Positions 52,273 through 60,823 are shown, numbered from the stretch's first letter. The stretch is DNA of 64,000 nucleotides from Catellatospora sichuanensis (GCF_007483665.1 NZ_VIQO01000012.1:186001-250000); one strand, 5' to 3'. The notes: generated by a model from the letters alone, not told the origin. A program made the numbers and translations.

Positions 52273-53254
52273 GGCACCGGCGGTCGTCACCACCCTCCCG
52301 TCCGGCGCGGAATGGGAGTTCGGCGGTCATCCCTACGGGCTTGAGCCGCTGGCCCTGCCCTCCCGATGGGTACCCCGAACAGTGTCCGTGGACCCGATGC
52401 GGATCGAGGAACTGCGGGAACGGCTGGCGCACGCGTCACCCGCCTCGGTCCACGACCTGCGTCCGGACAGTGCCGAGGACATCGACCGCCTGTTCTGGTT
52501 CCGGTGGATCACCGCCCACCAGACCACCTTCCTGCTGTGGCAGATGCTCGGGGCCATCCTGCGGGAGAGCGAGGCCGCGCGGGTCGAACACGAGGAGCTC
52601 GCCACGCAGGCGCGATTGCTGGTGTGCGGCTATTCGCTGATGCTGATGTACGGAAGCTCCGCCCCCCGGCACATCTACGGACCCGTCATCCGGATGCCGA
52701 TGGCCCGCCAGCACGTCAATCTCACCGGCGCCTGGGCCCGCGACTATGCACCGGTCCGGCCGCTGATCCGGGGCAAGGTGACGATCGGCTCCGGCACCGT
52801 GGCGGAAGCCCTGCGCCACGAGTGCGAACTCAACGAGCAGGTTCACGAGGGGATCGCGGACAAGGTCCTGTCCTCGGGCGAGGTGTCCTTGCTGCAGAGT
52901 CCCAAGCCGAAGGGCCGACAGCAGATCCCCCGGGACACCTTGATGTGGCTGTACGACGGCATCTTCCTGACCAGCCGTGCGGCCGTCTCCCAGCTCGCTG
53001 TCGGCAGCCAGCTGGTCCGCCGACTGCACGCCATCTTTCTCGACATCACCGCTAACGGCCTGTACCCCTCCTTCGCGCCGAGCGCGCATGAGGAACCGCC
53101 CCGTCTGCGGAACCCGGAGGTGATGCGACGCAAGGCGGGACTGACGGACTGCGTCCTGGAGATCCTGAGCTTCGTAGGCGCGCCGGCTACCCAGGCCCAC
53201 CCATCGAGAACGGTCCGGACCAGCTCCACGGTGCGAAAGTTGAGGACTACATGA
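52250..53254 (+). CDS. Heme-dependent aromatic oxygenase-like protein (TDO/LmbB2 tyrosine hydroxylase type)
   Basis: A 334-residue, mostly helical protein. FWFRWITAHQTTFLLWQMLGAIL resembles the helix of tryptophan 2,3-dioxygenase that carries the distal histidine. The later HVNLTGAWARDYAPVRPLIRGK resembles the heme-dependent tyrosine 3-hydroxylases of lincomycin and anthramycin pathways, as far as I remember those sequences. If correct it would hydroxylate an aromatic amino acid. The assignment is tentative. The ATG at 52250 overlaps the VOC gene, and the stop overlaps the methyltransferase ATG. Confidence 0.45.
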   Translation: MPPMHPLEAPAVVTTLPSGAEWEFGGHPYGLEPLALPSRWVPRTVSVDPMRIEELRERLAHASPASVHDLRPDSAEDIDRLFWFRWITAHQTTFLLWQMLGAILRESEAARVEHEELATQARLLVCGYSLMLMYGSSAPRHIYGPVIRMPMARQHVNLTGAWARDYAPVRPLIRGKVTIGSGTVAEALRHECELNEQVHEGIADKVLSSGEVSLLQSPKPKGRQQIPRDTLMWLYDGIFLTSRAAVSQLAVGSQLVRRLHAIFLDITANGLYPSFAPSAHEEPPRLRNPEVMRRKAGLTDCVLEILSFVGAPATQAHPSRTVRTSSTVRKLRTT

Positions 53255-54264
53255 CCGCCGCGACAACCCATCTGCCCAAGGAAGCGCGATACTGTGCGGA
53301 TACCTTCAACGGTGCCGTGGCCGCAGCCGCTCTCAGCGCGGCCTGGGACATCGGCTTGTTGGACGAGCTCGCCGACCGGGACGCTGTCGACGTACCCGAG
53401 TTCACCGCCCGCACCCGCACCCACCCGGAGGCGGTTCGCCGGATCCTTGTCGCGCTGTCCAGCCGCAGGATCGTGGTCGTCGACGCCGGGCCGAACCTGG
53501 CCCGGCGCGGACCGGGATTCGACGAGGCGTTCCGTACCAGGGGCTTCTTCTACTGGCTGACCAGGGGCTGTGGCGAGCTCTTCACCGATCTCACCACCCT
53601 GGTTCGCACCGATGAACGCGGCGACCGCCAGATGCGCCGCGATTCGCGGGCGATCAGCGTGGCCTGCCGGAGCATCGCCCGCAATTTCTTCGACCCGCCG
53701 CTGCGGGATCTCCTCGACGGTATCGACTACACGACCGTCGCCGATCTCGGCTGCGGCAGCGGCGATCGGATCATCATGTTGGCCGAGCGGCGACCCGCGA
53801 TCCGGGCCATCGGGGTCGATATCGCCCCGGGGGCGTTGACGGTCGCGGGAGAGGCGGTCCGGGATGCGAACCTGACGGACCGGATCACGCTGCTTCGGGA
53901 TGATGTGCTGAACATGTCGCCGAGGCCGGAGTACGCCGACGTCGAACTGGTCACCTGCTTCCTCATGGGGCACGACTTCTGGCCACGGGACAACTGCGTG
54001 AAGACACTGCAGAAGCTCCGAGAGACCTTCCCCAACGGACGAAACCTCCTCCTCGGCGACACCTGTCGGTCCGTCGGCGTCGAAGGCCCGGACCTGCCCA
54101 TGTTCACGCTCGGCTTCGAGACCGTGCACGCGATCATGGACCAGTACCTGCCCACGCTCGACGAGTGGTACTCGGTGATCGATGAGAGCGGCTGGCGCCT
54201 CGCTGATCAGCGGCTCATCGAACTTCCCGCGTTCAGCTTCATCTTCCACCTGACCCCAGCCTGA
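53251..54264 (+). CDS. MppJ-like SAM-dependent methyltransferase (possible alpha-keto acid C-methyltransferase)
   Basis: A 337-residue O-methyltransferase-fold protein with an N-terminal dimerisation/winged-helix domain, then TTVADLGCGSGDRIIML as motif I and IGVDIAPGAL. It closely recalls MppJ, the phenylpyruvate C3-methyltransferase of mannopeptimycin biosynthesis, which holds a catalytic iron with two histidines. Here His241 (LMGHDFWPRD) and His293 (FETVHAIM) have the same 52-residue spacing that I recall for MppJ. A beta-methylated aromatic or branched amino acid precursor is therefore plausible, with the aminotransferase at 43 kb completing it. It is coupled to the preceding gene by ATGA. 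Confidence 0.7.
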   Translation: MTAATTHLPKEARYCADTFNGAVAAAALSAAWDIGLLDELADRDAVDVPEFTARTRTHPEAVRRILVALSSRRIVVVDAGPNLARRGPGFDEAFRTRGFFYWLTRGCGELFTDLTTLVRTDERGDRQMRRDSRAISVACRSIARNFFDPPLRDLLDGIDYTTVADLGCGSGDRIIMLAERRPAIRAIGVDIAPGALTVAGEAVRDANLTDRITLLRDDVLNMSPRPEYADVELVTCFLMGHDFWPRDNCVKTLQKLRETFPNGRNLLLGDTCRSVGVEGPDLPMFTLGFETVHAIMDQYLPTLDEWYSVIDESGWRLADQRLIELPAFSFIFHLTPA

Positions 54265-54310
54265 TCCGTCATCGACGCGGCCGGCGCGGCCGTACCCGGA
54301 GGAACACCCC

Positions 54311-54706
54311 ATGGACGCACCTTCCACAGCCGCCGCCCCGGCCGCCCGAATGGATCTTCCGCTGTTTCGCGAGATTCCCGGACATCACGCACCCACACCG
54401 TTCTACCTGACCGACGACATGTACGGCGGGCTGTGCTTGGAGCTGGCCGGCGGCGAGCTCAGCGACAAGGTGGGAAAGCCGGTGGCCGATCCGCATACCC
54501 ACGAGTGTCCCGAGATCTATCTGCTGCTGTCACCGAATCCGGGCGGTGGCGTGATCGAGGTGGTCGCCGACGGACGCCACCACACGCTGACCTCGCCGGC
54601 GACATTCTTCATCCCGGCCGGTACGGTGCACCACTTCGTCACCCGCAAGGCCGAACCGGGCACGTATTGTCTGGGCCTGCTGCTCACCGGGTCAACCCAA
54701 CGATGA
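54311..54706 (+). CDS. Cupin-domain protein
   Basis: A 131-residue single-domain cupin with motif 1 DPHTHECPEIYLLL (His62, His64, Glu68) and motif 2 FFIPAGTVHHF, giving the usual three-His, one-Glu metal site. Such proteins are isomerases, epimerases or dioxygenases; the reaction cannot be told. The ATG at 54311 follows GGAGGAACACC. Its stop overlaps the gamma-glutamyltransferase start. Confidence 0.75.
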   Translation: MDAPSTAAAPAARMDLPLFREIPGHHAPTPFYLTDDMYGGLCLELAGGELSDKVGKPVADPHTHECPEIYLLLSPNPGGGVIEVVADGRHHTLTSPATFFIPAGTVHHFVTRKAEPGTYCLGLLLTGSTQR

Positions 54707-56508
54707 CCGTCCTGCGACCCCAGCTCACCGGTACCTCCGGCGCCGTGGCCTCGACGCATTGGTTAGCGTCCGCCGTCGGCATGGGCATCCTCGACCGGGG
54801 TGGCAACGCCTTCGACGCGGCGGCGGCCGCCGGCTTCGCCCTCCAGGTGATCGAGCCGCACTCGAACGGGCCCGGCGGCGACGTCGTGATCTCGGTCTAC
54901 CCGCGCTCGGCCGGCACGGTACGCGTCATCTGCGGACAGGGCCCGATGCCGCAGGCGGCGACCATCGAGCGGTTCGGCGCGCTCGGCATCGAGCAGATGC
55001 CCGCGGCGGGCCTGCTCCCCGCGACCGTGCCGGGCGCGTTCGGCGCCTGGATGCGCCTGCTCGCCGAGTTCGGCACGATGCCACTGGCCACCGTCCTGGA
55101 ACCGGCGATCGGGTACGCCTCCGGCGGCTACCCGCTGCTGCCCGGCGCCGCGGCGACGGTCGCGGCGATGGCTCCGCTGTTCCGGACGGAGTGGACCGCG
55201 TCCGCGCGCACCTACCTGCCCGACGACGCGGTACCGGCGGCCGGCGCCCGGATGCGCAACGCCGCGCTGGCCGGCACCTACGAGCGGCTGCTGCGCGAGG
55301 CGCGGGCCGCGTCGACCGACCGGGAGGCCCAGCTCGAGGCGGCCCGGGCGGCCTTCTACGAGGGCTTCGTCGCCGACGCGATCGACGGCTTCGCGCGTAC
55401 CACCGAGGTGCTCGACTCCACCGGCGGCCGGCACCGCGGCCTGCTCACCGGCGACGACCTGGCGGCCTGGCAGCCTGCCGTCGAGGAACCGTGCGCGCTG
55501 CCGTACGGCGACTTCACCGTCTACAAGCCGGGGCCGTGGTCGCAGGGCCCGGTCTTCCTCCAGCAGCTGGCGATCCTGTCCGGCTGCGACCTGCGCAGCA
55601 TGGGGCTCGGCACCGTCGACTACGTCCACACCCTCGCGGAGGCGGCTAAGCTCGCGTTCGCCGACCGCGAGGCCTGGTACGGGGACCCGGCGCACACACC
55701 GGTGCCGATGGCCGAGCTCCTGGCGCCGGAGTACACCGCGCGGCGGCGCTCGCTGATCGGCGACCGTGCGGCCCTCGACCCCCAACCCGGCCGGGTGGGC
55801 CCCGGCCAGCCCTGGATCCCGCAGGCCAAACCGGAGCAGCCGGGCGCCGACGAGCCGGACTGGATGACCCAGCTGCGCAGCGGCATACCCACCGTGACCG
55901 CCGGTGCGCCGCAGGCCGGTGCCGGGAACACCTGCACCGTCGCGGTCGCGGACCGGTGGGGGAACCTGGCCGTGGCCGTGCCCAGCGGCGGCTGGCTCAA
56001 GAGCTCACCGGTGATCCCCGATCTCGGCTTCCCGCTCGGCACCCGCGGCCAGACCGCCTGGCTCGTCGACGGCCACCCGAACTCGCTGGCGCCCGGCCGG
56101 CGTCCGCGCACGACGCTGAGCCCCAGTATCGTGCTGCGCGACGGCGAGCCGTTTCTGGCGTTCGGCACGCCGGGCGGTGACCAGCAGGACCAGTGGACGC
56201 TCCAGGTGTTCCTCGCGATCGCGGAGTTCGGGCTGGAACCGCAGGCCGCGACCGAGCTCCCCGCCGTCAACATCGACCACTTCGCGCAGTCGTTCGCGCC
56301 GCGCGCCTCCCGGCCGGGCGTGCTGGTCGCGGAACGCTCGCTCGGGCCCGAGGTGCTCGCCGGCCTGGAGCGGAAGGGCCACCGGCTCGACGTGGTGCCG
56401 GCGTCCACCCTCGGCAAGGTCTGCGCCGCCGGTGTCGACCCGGATACCGGCTTCCTTCGGGCCGCGACCGGCCCGCGCGGCCGCCAGGCCTACGGAGTGT
56501 GTCGGTAG
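54703..56508 (+). CDS. Gamma-glutamyltransferase family protein
   Basis: A 601-residue Ntn-hydrolase precursor: ASTHWLASAVGMGILDRGGNAFDAAAAAGFALQVIEPHSNGPGGD at the start of the large subunit, and GAGNTCTVAVADRWGNLAVAV, where the Thr after Asn is the expected autocleavage site and nucleophile. RPRTTLSPSIVLRDGEPFLAFGTPGGD follows in the small subunit. No signal peptide is present, so it is cytoplasmic. It could remove or add a gamma-glutamyl group on a pathway intermediate, or hydrolyse another amide. The start overlaps the cupin stop. Confidence 0.82.
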   Translation: MTVLRPQLTGTSGAVASTHWLASAVGMGILDRGGNAFDAAAAAGFALQVIEPHSNGPGGDVVISVYPRSAGTVRVICGQGPMPQAATIERFGALGIEQMPAAGLLPATVPGAFGAWMRLLAEFGTMPLATVLEPAIGYASGGYPLLPGAAATVAAMAPLFRTEWTASARTYLPDDAVPAAGARMRNAALAGTYERLLREARAASTDREAQLEAARAAFYEGFVADAIDGFARTTEVLDSTGGRHRGLLTGDDLAAWQPAVEEPCALPYGDFTVYKPGPWSQGPVFLQQLAILSGCDLRSMGLGTVDYVHTLAEAAKLAFADREAWYGDPAHTPVPMAELLAPEYTARRRSLIGDRAALDPQPGRVGPGQPWIPQAKPEQPGADEPDWMTQLRSGIPTVTAGAPQAGAGNTCTVAVADRWGNLAVAVPSGGWLKSSPVIPDLGFPLGTRGQTAWLVDGHPNSLAPGRRPRTTLSPSIVLRDGEPFLAFGTPGGDQQDQWTLQVFLAIAEFGLEPQAATELPAVNIDHFAQSFAPRASRPGVLVAERSLGPEVLAGLERKGHRLDVVPASTLGKVCAAGVDPDTGFLRAATGPRGRQAYGVCR

Positions 56509-56510
56509 CC

Positions 56511-57194
56511 ATGTTCGTACCGAGCCACTACCGGATCAAGGACGAGGACTGGCACCGCCGGATCATCGACGGCCACCCCCTCGCGACGCTCACCACGAAC
56601 GGGACGACCGCTCCCCTGGCCACCCGCCTGCCGGCCCTGGTCGCGCCGGGTGAACCCGAGTCCGGCCCGCTGGCCGGCACCGAGATCCTCGGCCACCTCA
56701 ACCGCGCCAACCCGCACTGGAAGGCGCTCACGGACGGCACGTACGCCCGGCTGATGTTCGACGGGCCGGGCGGCTTCGTCACGCCGGCCGTCTACCCCGG
56801 CGACCCGTCCGCGCCGACGTGGAACTTCGCGGCCGTGCACGTCTGCGGCCGCCTCCGGTTGATCCGCGGGCGGGAGGAGACACTCGAGGTCGTCCGGTGG
56901 ACGGCCGCTCGCCTGGAGGATCGCTTCGGCGCGGGCTGGGACCAGACCTCCTCGGTCGACTACTTCCGCCGGATCGTGCACGGCGTCGGTGCCTTCCGGC
57001 TGACGATCGAGTCGGTGGAGGCGCTGTTCAAACTCAGCCAGGAGAAGCCGGCGGACGTGCAGGAGTCGGTGATCCGCCGCTACGAGGCGGATCCCAGCGG
57101 CGCCGGCTGGCCGATCGCCCGGCTGATGCGGGAGGCCGGGATGGGCGGCTCCGCCGGATCGCCGGACGAGACCGTGTCCTCCTGCCCCTTCTGA
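56511..57194 (+). CDS. PaiB-like FMN-binding protein
   Basis: A 227-residue flavin-reductase/PNPOx-fold protein of the PaiB family: MFVPSHYRIKDEDWHRRIIDGHPLATLTT, HLNRANPHWKAL, PTWNFAAVHVCGRLRLI and the typical C-terminal FKLSQEKPADVQESVI. PaiB was named as a repressor in Bacillus; most homologues bind flavin or heme and their role is unclear. The ATG at 56511 lies two bases after the upstream stop, so it is in the same operon. It is the last intact gene before the rearranged zone. Confidence 0.78.
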   Translation: MFVPSHYRIKDEDWHRRIIDGHPLATLTTNGTTAPLATRLPALVAPGEPESGPLAGTEILGHLNRANPHWKALTDGTYARLMFDGPGGFVTPAVYPGDPSAPTWNFAAVHVCGRLRLIRGREETLEVVRWTAARLEDRFGAGWDQTSSVDYFRRIVHGVGAFRLTIESVEALFKLSQEKPADVQESVIRRYEADPSGAGWPIARLMREAGMGGSAGSPDETVSSCPF

Positions 57195-57218
57195 CCTGCC
57201 CCACCGCACAAGATACCG

Positions 57219-57599
57219 ATGATCCAACAACGAAGGCCGCAACGAGGGGGGCCGCTCGACTCGCCGCTACCCGATCCGTACGCGTTGACCTGGTGGTCGC
57301 CGGACCCACGACCAGTCATCCCCCATGGGCGGTTGACCAAGCCGCGCACCCTGATGAGGCTGTTGCGCAACCGGCTGCCGTCGAAGGTGGCGCTGCTGGA
57401 CATCGAGCACCGGCTGGCCGGCACCGGTGTGACGCTGGACGTCGAGTGGGACAGCGGGCAGAGCCAGCGGCTCGGTGCCGCGCCGGAACCGCGCCGCGAG
57501 TTCCTCGCCACCCTCACCCGCGGAGGTGATCCGGTCCCGCTGGCCGGTGGCGTGGAGGAGGTACGCCGCCTGGGATTCCTGCGAGCCGTTGGGCCCTAA
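57219..57599 (+). pseudogene. Aat-family pseudogene with internal deletion
   Basis: This 126-codon frame matches the Aat homologue at 39735-40490 in two blocks: LDSPLPDPYALTWWSPDPRP through LLRNRL, and SKVALLDIEHRLAGTGVT through RRLGFLRAV. The segment equal to residues of about 100-178 of the intact protein, with the catalytic glutamate and substrate pocket, is missing, as is the N-terminal 58 residues. One codon is also lost in TLLDVEW. It is a dead partial copy, on the opposite strand to the intact gene. Confidence 0.8.
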
Positions 57600-57790
57600 C
57601 AGGACCGCATCTCAGTTGATTTGGGGTTGAGCCGGTCGGCTTGCCGACAACAGATCAGAGCGGATGCCAGGCGCAGGAATCCGGTGTAGTGGGAAGCGGC
57701 GGGCCAGCCGACGGAACCGGCTGACCCACTCCAGGCAGCGTTCGATGGGATGTGGTTCGCTGTTTGCGCGGCGTGGCACTCACCGAGTAG
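57596..57790 (-). mobile_element. Decayed IS5-family transposase C-terminal remnant
   Basis: On the minus strand one frame reads HPIERCLEWVSRFRRLARRF, and the next frame continues HYTGFLRLASALICCRQADRL to a stop at 57596. Together they are the end of an IS5-type transposase with one frameshift near 57700. No 5' part or terminal repeat is visible. It adjoins the right 832-bp repeat, as the left repeat adjoins another transposase fragment. Confidence 0.6.
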
Positions 57791-57899
57791 TTGGCCGTGT
57801 TCCTGGCAGGTGTGGCAGACGACCAGAATCTTGCGGCCGGGAGTAGCAGCAGCACTGCGGCTGGAAGTCGCCCGACCGGTCAGCGCTCCTGCTCGGTGG

Positions 57900-58731
57900 G
57901 CGCTTTCACTCGGTTCGGGTATCGGCCTCGAGCACGGTGAGGTCGCGCACCGCGTACCGGTGATGCTCGGCCTCTTCCTTGAACACGACACTGAGGCAGC
58001 GGCGTACGACGTAGTCCTTGTCCGGGTAGGGGTCGGCCGGCTTGCGACCACATACCCGGTCGAGCTCGGCCTCGGTGAGCTCGTCGACGACCCGGCGCAT
58101 CGTGGCCATGCGGGCGAGCCGCGGCGCGAGTACCTCGTCGAGCGTCGGGGTGGCATCGAGGGTGAGCCCGAGGAGCTTCGCCAATGCTTCGGCCGGCATC
58201 CCGCCGCCAGGAAGGCCCAACGAGTGGTGCGGCGCATCCTCCTCGAGCACGGCGTTGCCGATCCAGGCATCACTGGCCATCAGCAGATGCCGCTGCGTCT
58301 CGACGAACGACCACTCGCCGTCGACCTGCTCGTTCAGCTTCGCCTCGGGTAGGCGCCTGGCACGGTCGAGCGTCTCCTCCCACTGCTTCTCGATGGCATC
58401 CCAAGCAGCCCGGTATTCGGCGGCGGACGTGGCCTCACGGGCCAGCACCCGGTTGGGATGCAACCGGTCGAGCTCGGCCTCGACATAGGCGGTCACGTCG
58501 ACGTCATTGACAACGACACGCTCGAAGCCGCCACCGAGGGAGACGTTACCCCCATAGCAGTCCACAATCTTCAGGCCGGTGACGTCGCAATCGCGAATCT
58601 CGAGACCAGAGAGATCGCACAGATGGATGCGGGCACCACGGAACTGGTCACCTTGGGTGTACTCAGCAGGCATCGGGACAGTTTCCCGTATCCATCCCAC
58701 CCCCGCAAGTGAATGGCACAACGTGAGGGTT
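57900..58731. repeat. 832-bp direct repeat, right copy
   Basis: The right copy of the 832-bp unit, same orientation and 34601 bases from the left copy, with two substitutions seen. It carries the whole DinB-family gene and about 58 bases of its upstream region. Flanks differ completely from those of the left copy on both sides, so the unit boundaries are sharp. Confidence 0.9.
57906..58673 (-). CDS. DinB-family protein (copy 2)
   Basis: A 255-residue protein with the same sequence as the product of 23305-24072; the coding substitution I found is silent. Its upstream region differs from copy 1 beyond the repeat edge at 58731, so the two copies have different promoters. Function as for copy 1: a DinB_2-like fold with a conserved EEAEHHRYA helix, possibly thiol-transferase-like. 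The 314-base gap 58674-58987 upstream contains the repeat edge and promoter-like elements only. Confidence 0.7.
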   Translation of the reverse strand: MPAEYTQGDQFRGARIHLCDLSGLEIRDCDVTGLKIVDCYGGNVSLGGGFERVVVNDVDVTAYVEAELDRLHPNRVLAREATSAAEYRAAWDAIEKQWEETLDRARRLPEAKLNEQVDGEWSFVETQRHLLMASDAWIGNAVLEEDAPHHSLGLPGGGMPAEALAKLLGLTLDATPTLDEVLAPRLARMATMRRVVDELTEAELDRVCGRKPADPYPDKDYVVRRCLSVVFKEEAEHHRYAVRDLTVLEADTRTE

Positions 58732-58846
58732 CTGTCGTACGTCGGGGACGGCGCCGGGCTGTGAGGACGAGCGCGGATGGGCGGGGTCCGCGCTCGGGAT
58801 GCGGGTCCGGCCATGCGGTGCCGCACCGATGCAGACCCCCGTTTCA

Positions 58847-58880
58847 GTGACAAGACCCGTCCGTCCGCGCCGCCTACGGT
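58847..58880 (+). promoter_or_regulatory. Promoter-like elements upstream of the duplicated halogenase pseudogene
   Basis: GTGACAAGAC (58847-58856) and CCTACGGT (ending 58880) match the pair at 45052-45086 upstream of the intact paralogue, with nearly the same spacing. Conservation against a diverged background suggests a shared promoter or activator site. Confidence 0.35.
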
Positions 58881-58987
58881 TGGCTCAGCTGGCGTGTCAG
58901 TAGCCTCCATCGGCACTGGCCCGCCCCGCATTCCTCGTTCCAGGCATGTCCGGCTCGCAGGAACCTCATCGAAAGAAGGGGGTCAAG

Positions 58988-59883
58988 GTGGCGGAAAGCA
59001 CGAGCGACCCGGCGATCCGAGGGCTGACGGCCGAACAGGTGGAGTCCTTCAAGGAGAACGGGTTCCTTGGGCCGTTCGACCTCTATGCCGAGGAAGAGGC
59101 TCCGCTGGTCTGGAGCCAGGCCATGATCGAGATGGTCACGTCCGAGAACAAGCCGCACAACTCGACCATCATCAACTACGACCGGCACCTGGACTGCGAC
59201 ACGTTGTCGCGGCACATTGCCCAGCCGGCGATCGTCCACAAGCTTCGCAGCCTCATGGATGACGACATCATGTGCTGGAAGACGCACATCTTCGAGAAGG
59301 AGCCCGGCGGCTCGGGAACGGGCTGGCACCAGGTCGAGGCATTCACTATGTACAACGAGTCGGAAACCGTCTCGTATCCCTCGCTGCGCTACACCGAGGA
59401 GTCCGCGGCCGCCACGCAGGAGCTGTTCGTCTGGACGGCCTTCTCCTCGACGGACAAGGCGCACGGCTGCCTACGCTTCCTGCCCGGCAGCCACAAGCAG
59501 TCCTACAACGTGGAGAACAAGTCCCACAACGGCTACGACTATGCGGAGCTCAAGCTCGACAAGGACTGGGATCCGAACAATCACGAGATCGTCGACATGG
59601 AGTTGAGGCCCGGCCAGTTCGTCATCTTCCTGGCCAAGTGCGTCCACAGCTCGCACCCGAACATCAGTGCCGACAAGCGCGTCGGGTTGGTGTCCCGCTA
59701 CGTCTCGCCGTCCGTGCGGGTCTACGAGCACATCGACCGCTCAGCGGATCCGGCGACGCGATCGAACTCGACTACCACGGCGGCGTGATGGTGTCCGGCG
59801 AGGACACGTACGGGTACAACCGGATGCACCGCGAGAACCTCAACGGCTTCCCCTTCCCGAAGGTCGAGTCCGACGGCCACTGA
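58988..59883 (+). pseudogene. SyrB2-like enzyme paralogue, frameshifted
   Basis: From GTG 58988 (AAGAAGGGGG upstream) the frame gives 266 residues closely matching the enzyme at 45158, including TGWHQVEAF with the same His-x-Val. A block equal to about WYYDESKPMT of the intact copy is deleted. Near 59740 one T of CGTCTC is missing, so the frame ends as RSADPATRSNSTTTAA at 59788. The true C-terminus (GDAIELDYHGGVMVSGED to FPKVESDGH) continues in another frame to 59883. The lost part follows the iron and oxoglutarate ligands, so residual activity cannot be fully excluded. Confidence 0.8.
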
Positions 59884-60169
59884 CGCCTACCGGCAGAGGT
59901 TCGCCGAGATCCTCGCGCGACCCAACCCACGCGCGCCGACCTCGCCGACGAGCAGATCGTCCAGGCGAAGTCCCGGCAGGAACTGGGCATCAGCTGGCTC
60001 AACATGATCATCGTGCTGATGAATTACATCAAGAAGTACACGGACGGCACCATCACAGTCCGCCCGGAATGGGTCCCCCGGCTCAACGACATCGACGGCA
60101 TAGCCGACGTCCTCCGCGAGATCGACACGCCCAGTCGACGCGAGCGCGGTCGAACCGGCCCGGTCCTGA
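59873..60169 (+). pseudogene. Decayed carrier protein paralogue
   Basis: DNA matching the carrier gene at 46077-46358 continues here, but the start ATG has become ACG and the attachment motif GISSLN is now GISWLN. The phosphopantetheine serine is thus replaced by Trp. The frame also shifts relative to the intact copy before ELGIS. No working carrier can be made. The downstream part (MIIVLMNYIKKYTDGTITV, PEWVPRLNDIDGI) is still nearly identical. Confidence 0.8.
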
Positions 60170-60225
60170 CGTTGCCACCTCGCCGGCCCGGCAATTCCCG
60201 ACCCTCTGCCGATCGAAGCGGAACC

Positions 60226-60283
60226 ATGATCTCGAATCACGAAGACATCGGCATCGGCTCGTTCACGTGCGCCTTCGGCGACG
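60226..60283 (+). pseudogene. KAS III-like gene, first 19 codons only
   Basis: The ATG at 60226 opens MISNHEDIGIGSFTCAFGD, which matches the start of the KAS III-like gene at 46415. Homology ends abruptly at about 60283, where unrelated sequence leading into an Aat 3' scrap begins. This marks the right end of the duplicated block. Confidence 0.8.
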
Positions 60284-60306
60284 GGCGACGGGCGGCGGTG
60301 TGCAGA

Positions 60307-60338
60307 AGGTACGCCGCCGGGATTCCTGCGAGCCGTTG
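60307..60338 (+). repeat. Aat 3'-end scrap, direct repeat of 57559-57591
   Basis: The 32 bases here equal 57559-57591 except for one missing T, and correspond to the last codons of the Aat-like genes (EVRRLGFLRAV). The following gttgacccc also matches DNA just after the stop of the intact Aat gene. The scrap and the pseudogene at 57219 thus bracket the right DinB repeat and the decayed halogenase block. Confidence 0.75.
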
Positions 60339-60445
60339 ACCCCGGCCTCGTCGGCGCCAGACTGACCAACGGACTCACACGCCCAGAGAAAGATCGACGT
60401 CGTCAAAAGCGGCCTGACCCTATTTTCACGTCCGCAGTGCGGCAA

Positions 60446-60823
60446 CTACATATCGGCGGGAAGTAGACGCAACGCCGGCACGTGCGTTGGCCGAACGGTC
60501 CGGAAGCGGCGGTGATCGAGCGTCGCAACCTTCGGCTCGCGGATCCGCTCGACCAGCGCGATCACGCTTGCGTCGACCGCCCCGAGGCTGAGGTCGGCGT
60601 AGGAGCGCTGCAGGTCTCGGCACCGGTCAGCCGCTTGTGGCACCAGCAGTCGAGTTCGGCCATGACCAATTCGGGAACGAACAGCACGGGGCTTACGTCC
60701 CCGGCGCAAGTCGGCGGCGAACTTGATGACTGCCTCGGCCAGGACGAAGGTCAGCGGGACGCCGCGTCGCTCGGCCTCGGCCTCCAGGGGGCCAGGTCCT
60801 CGCGTGGAGCGGCCCGGCCACAC
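60446..60823 (-). pseudogene. VapC-type PIN-domain toxin remnant
   Basis: The C-terminal part (RSYADLSLGAVDASVIALVE, then KVATLDHRRFRTVRP) is the classic end of a VapC PIN-domain ribonuclease, with two of the acidic residues. The N-terminal part is in another frame (VLFVPELVMAELDCWCHKRL) and the region between is shortened, so the gene is broken. No VapB antitoxin is seen. The 60339-60445 stretch before it holds nothing recognisable. Confidence 0.55.
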
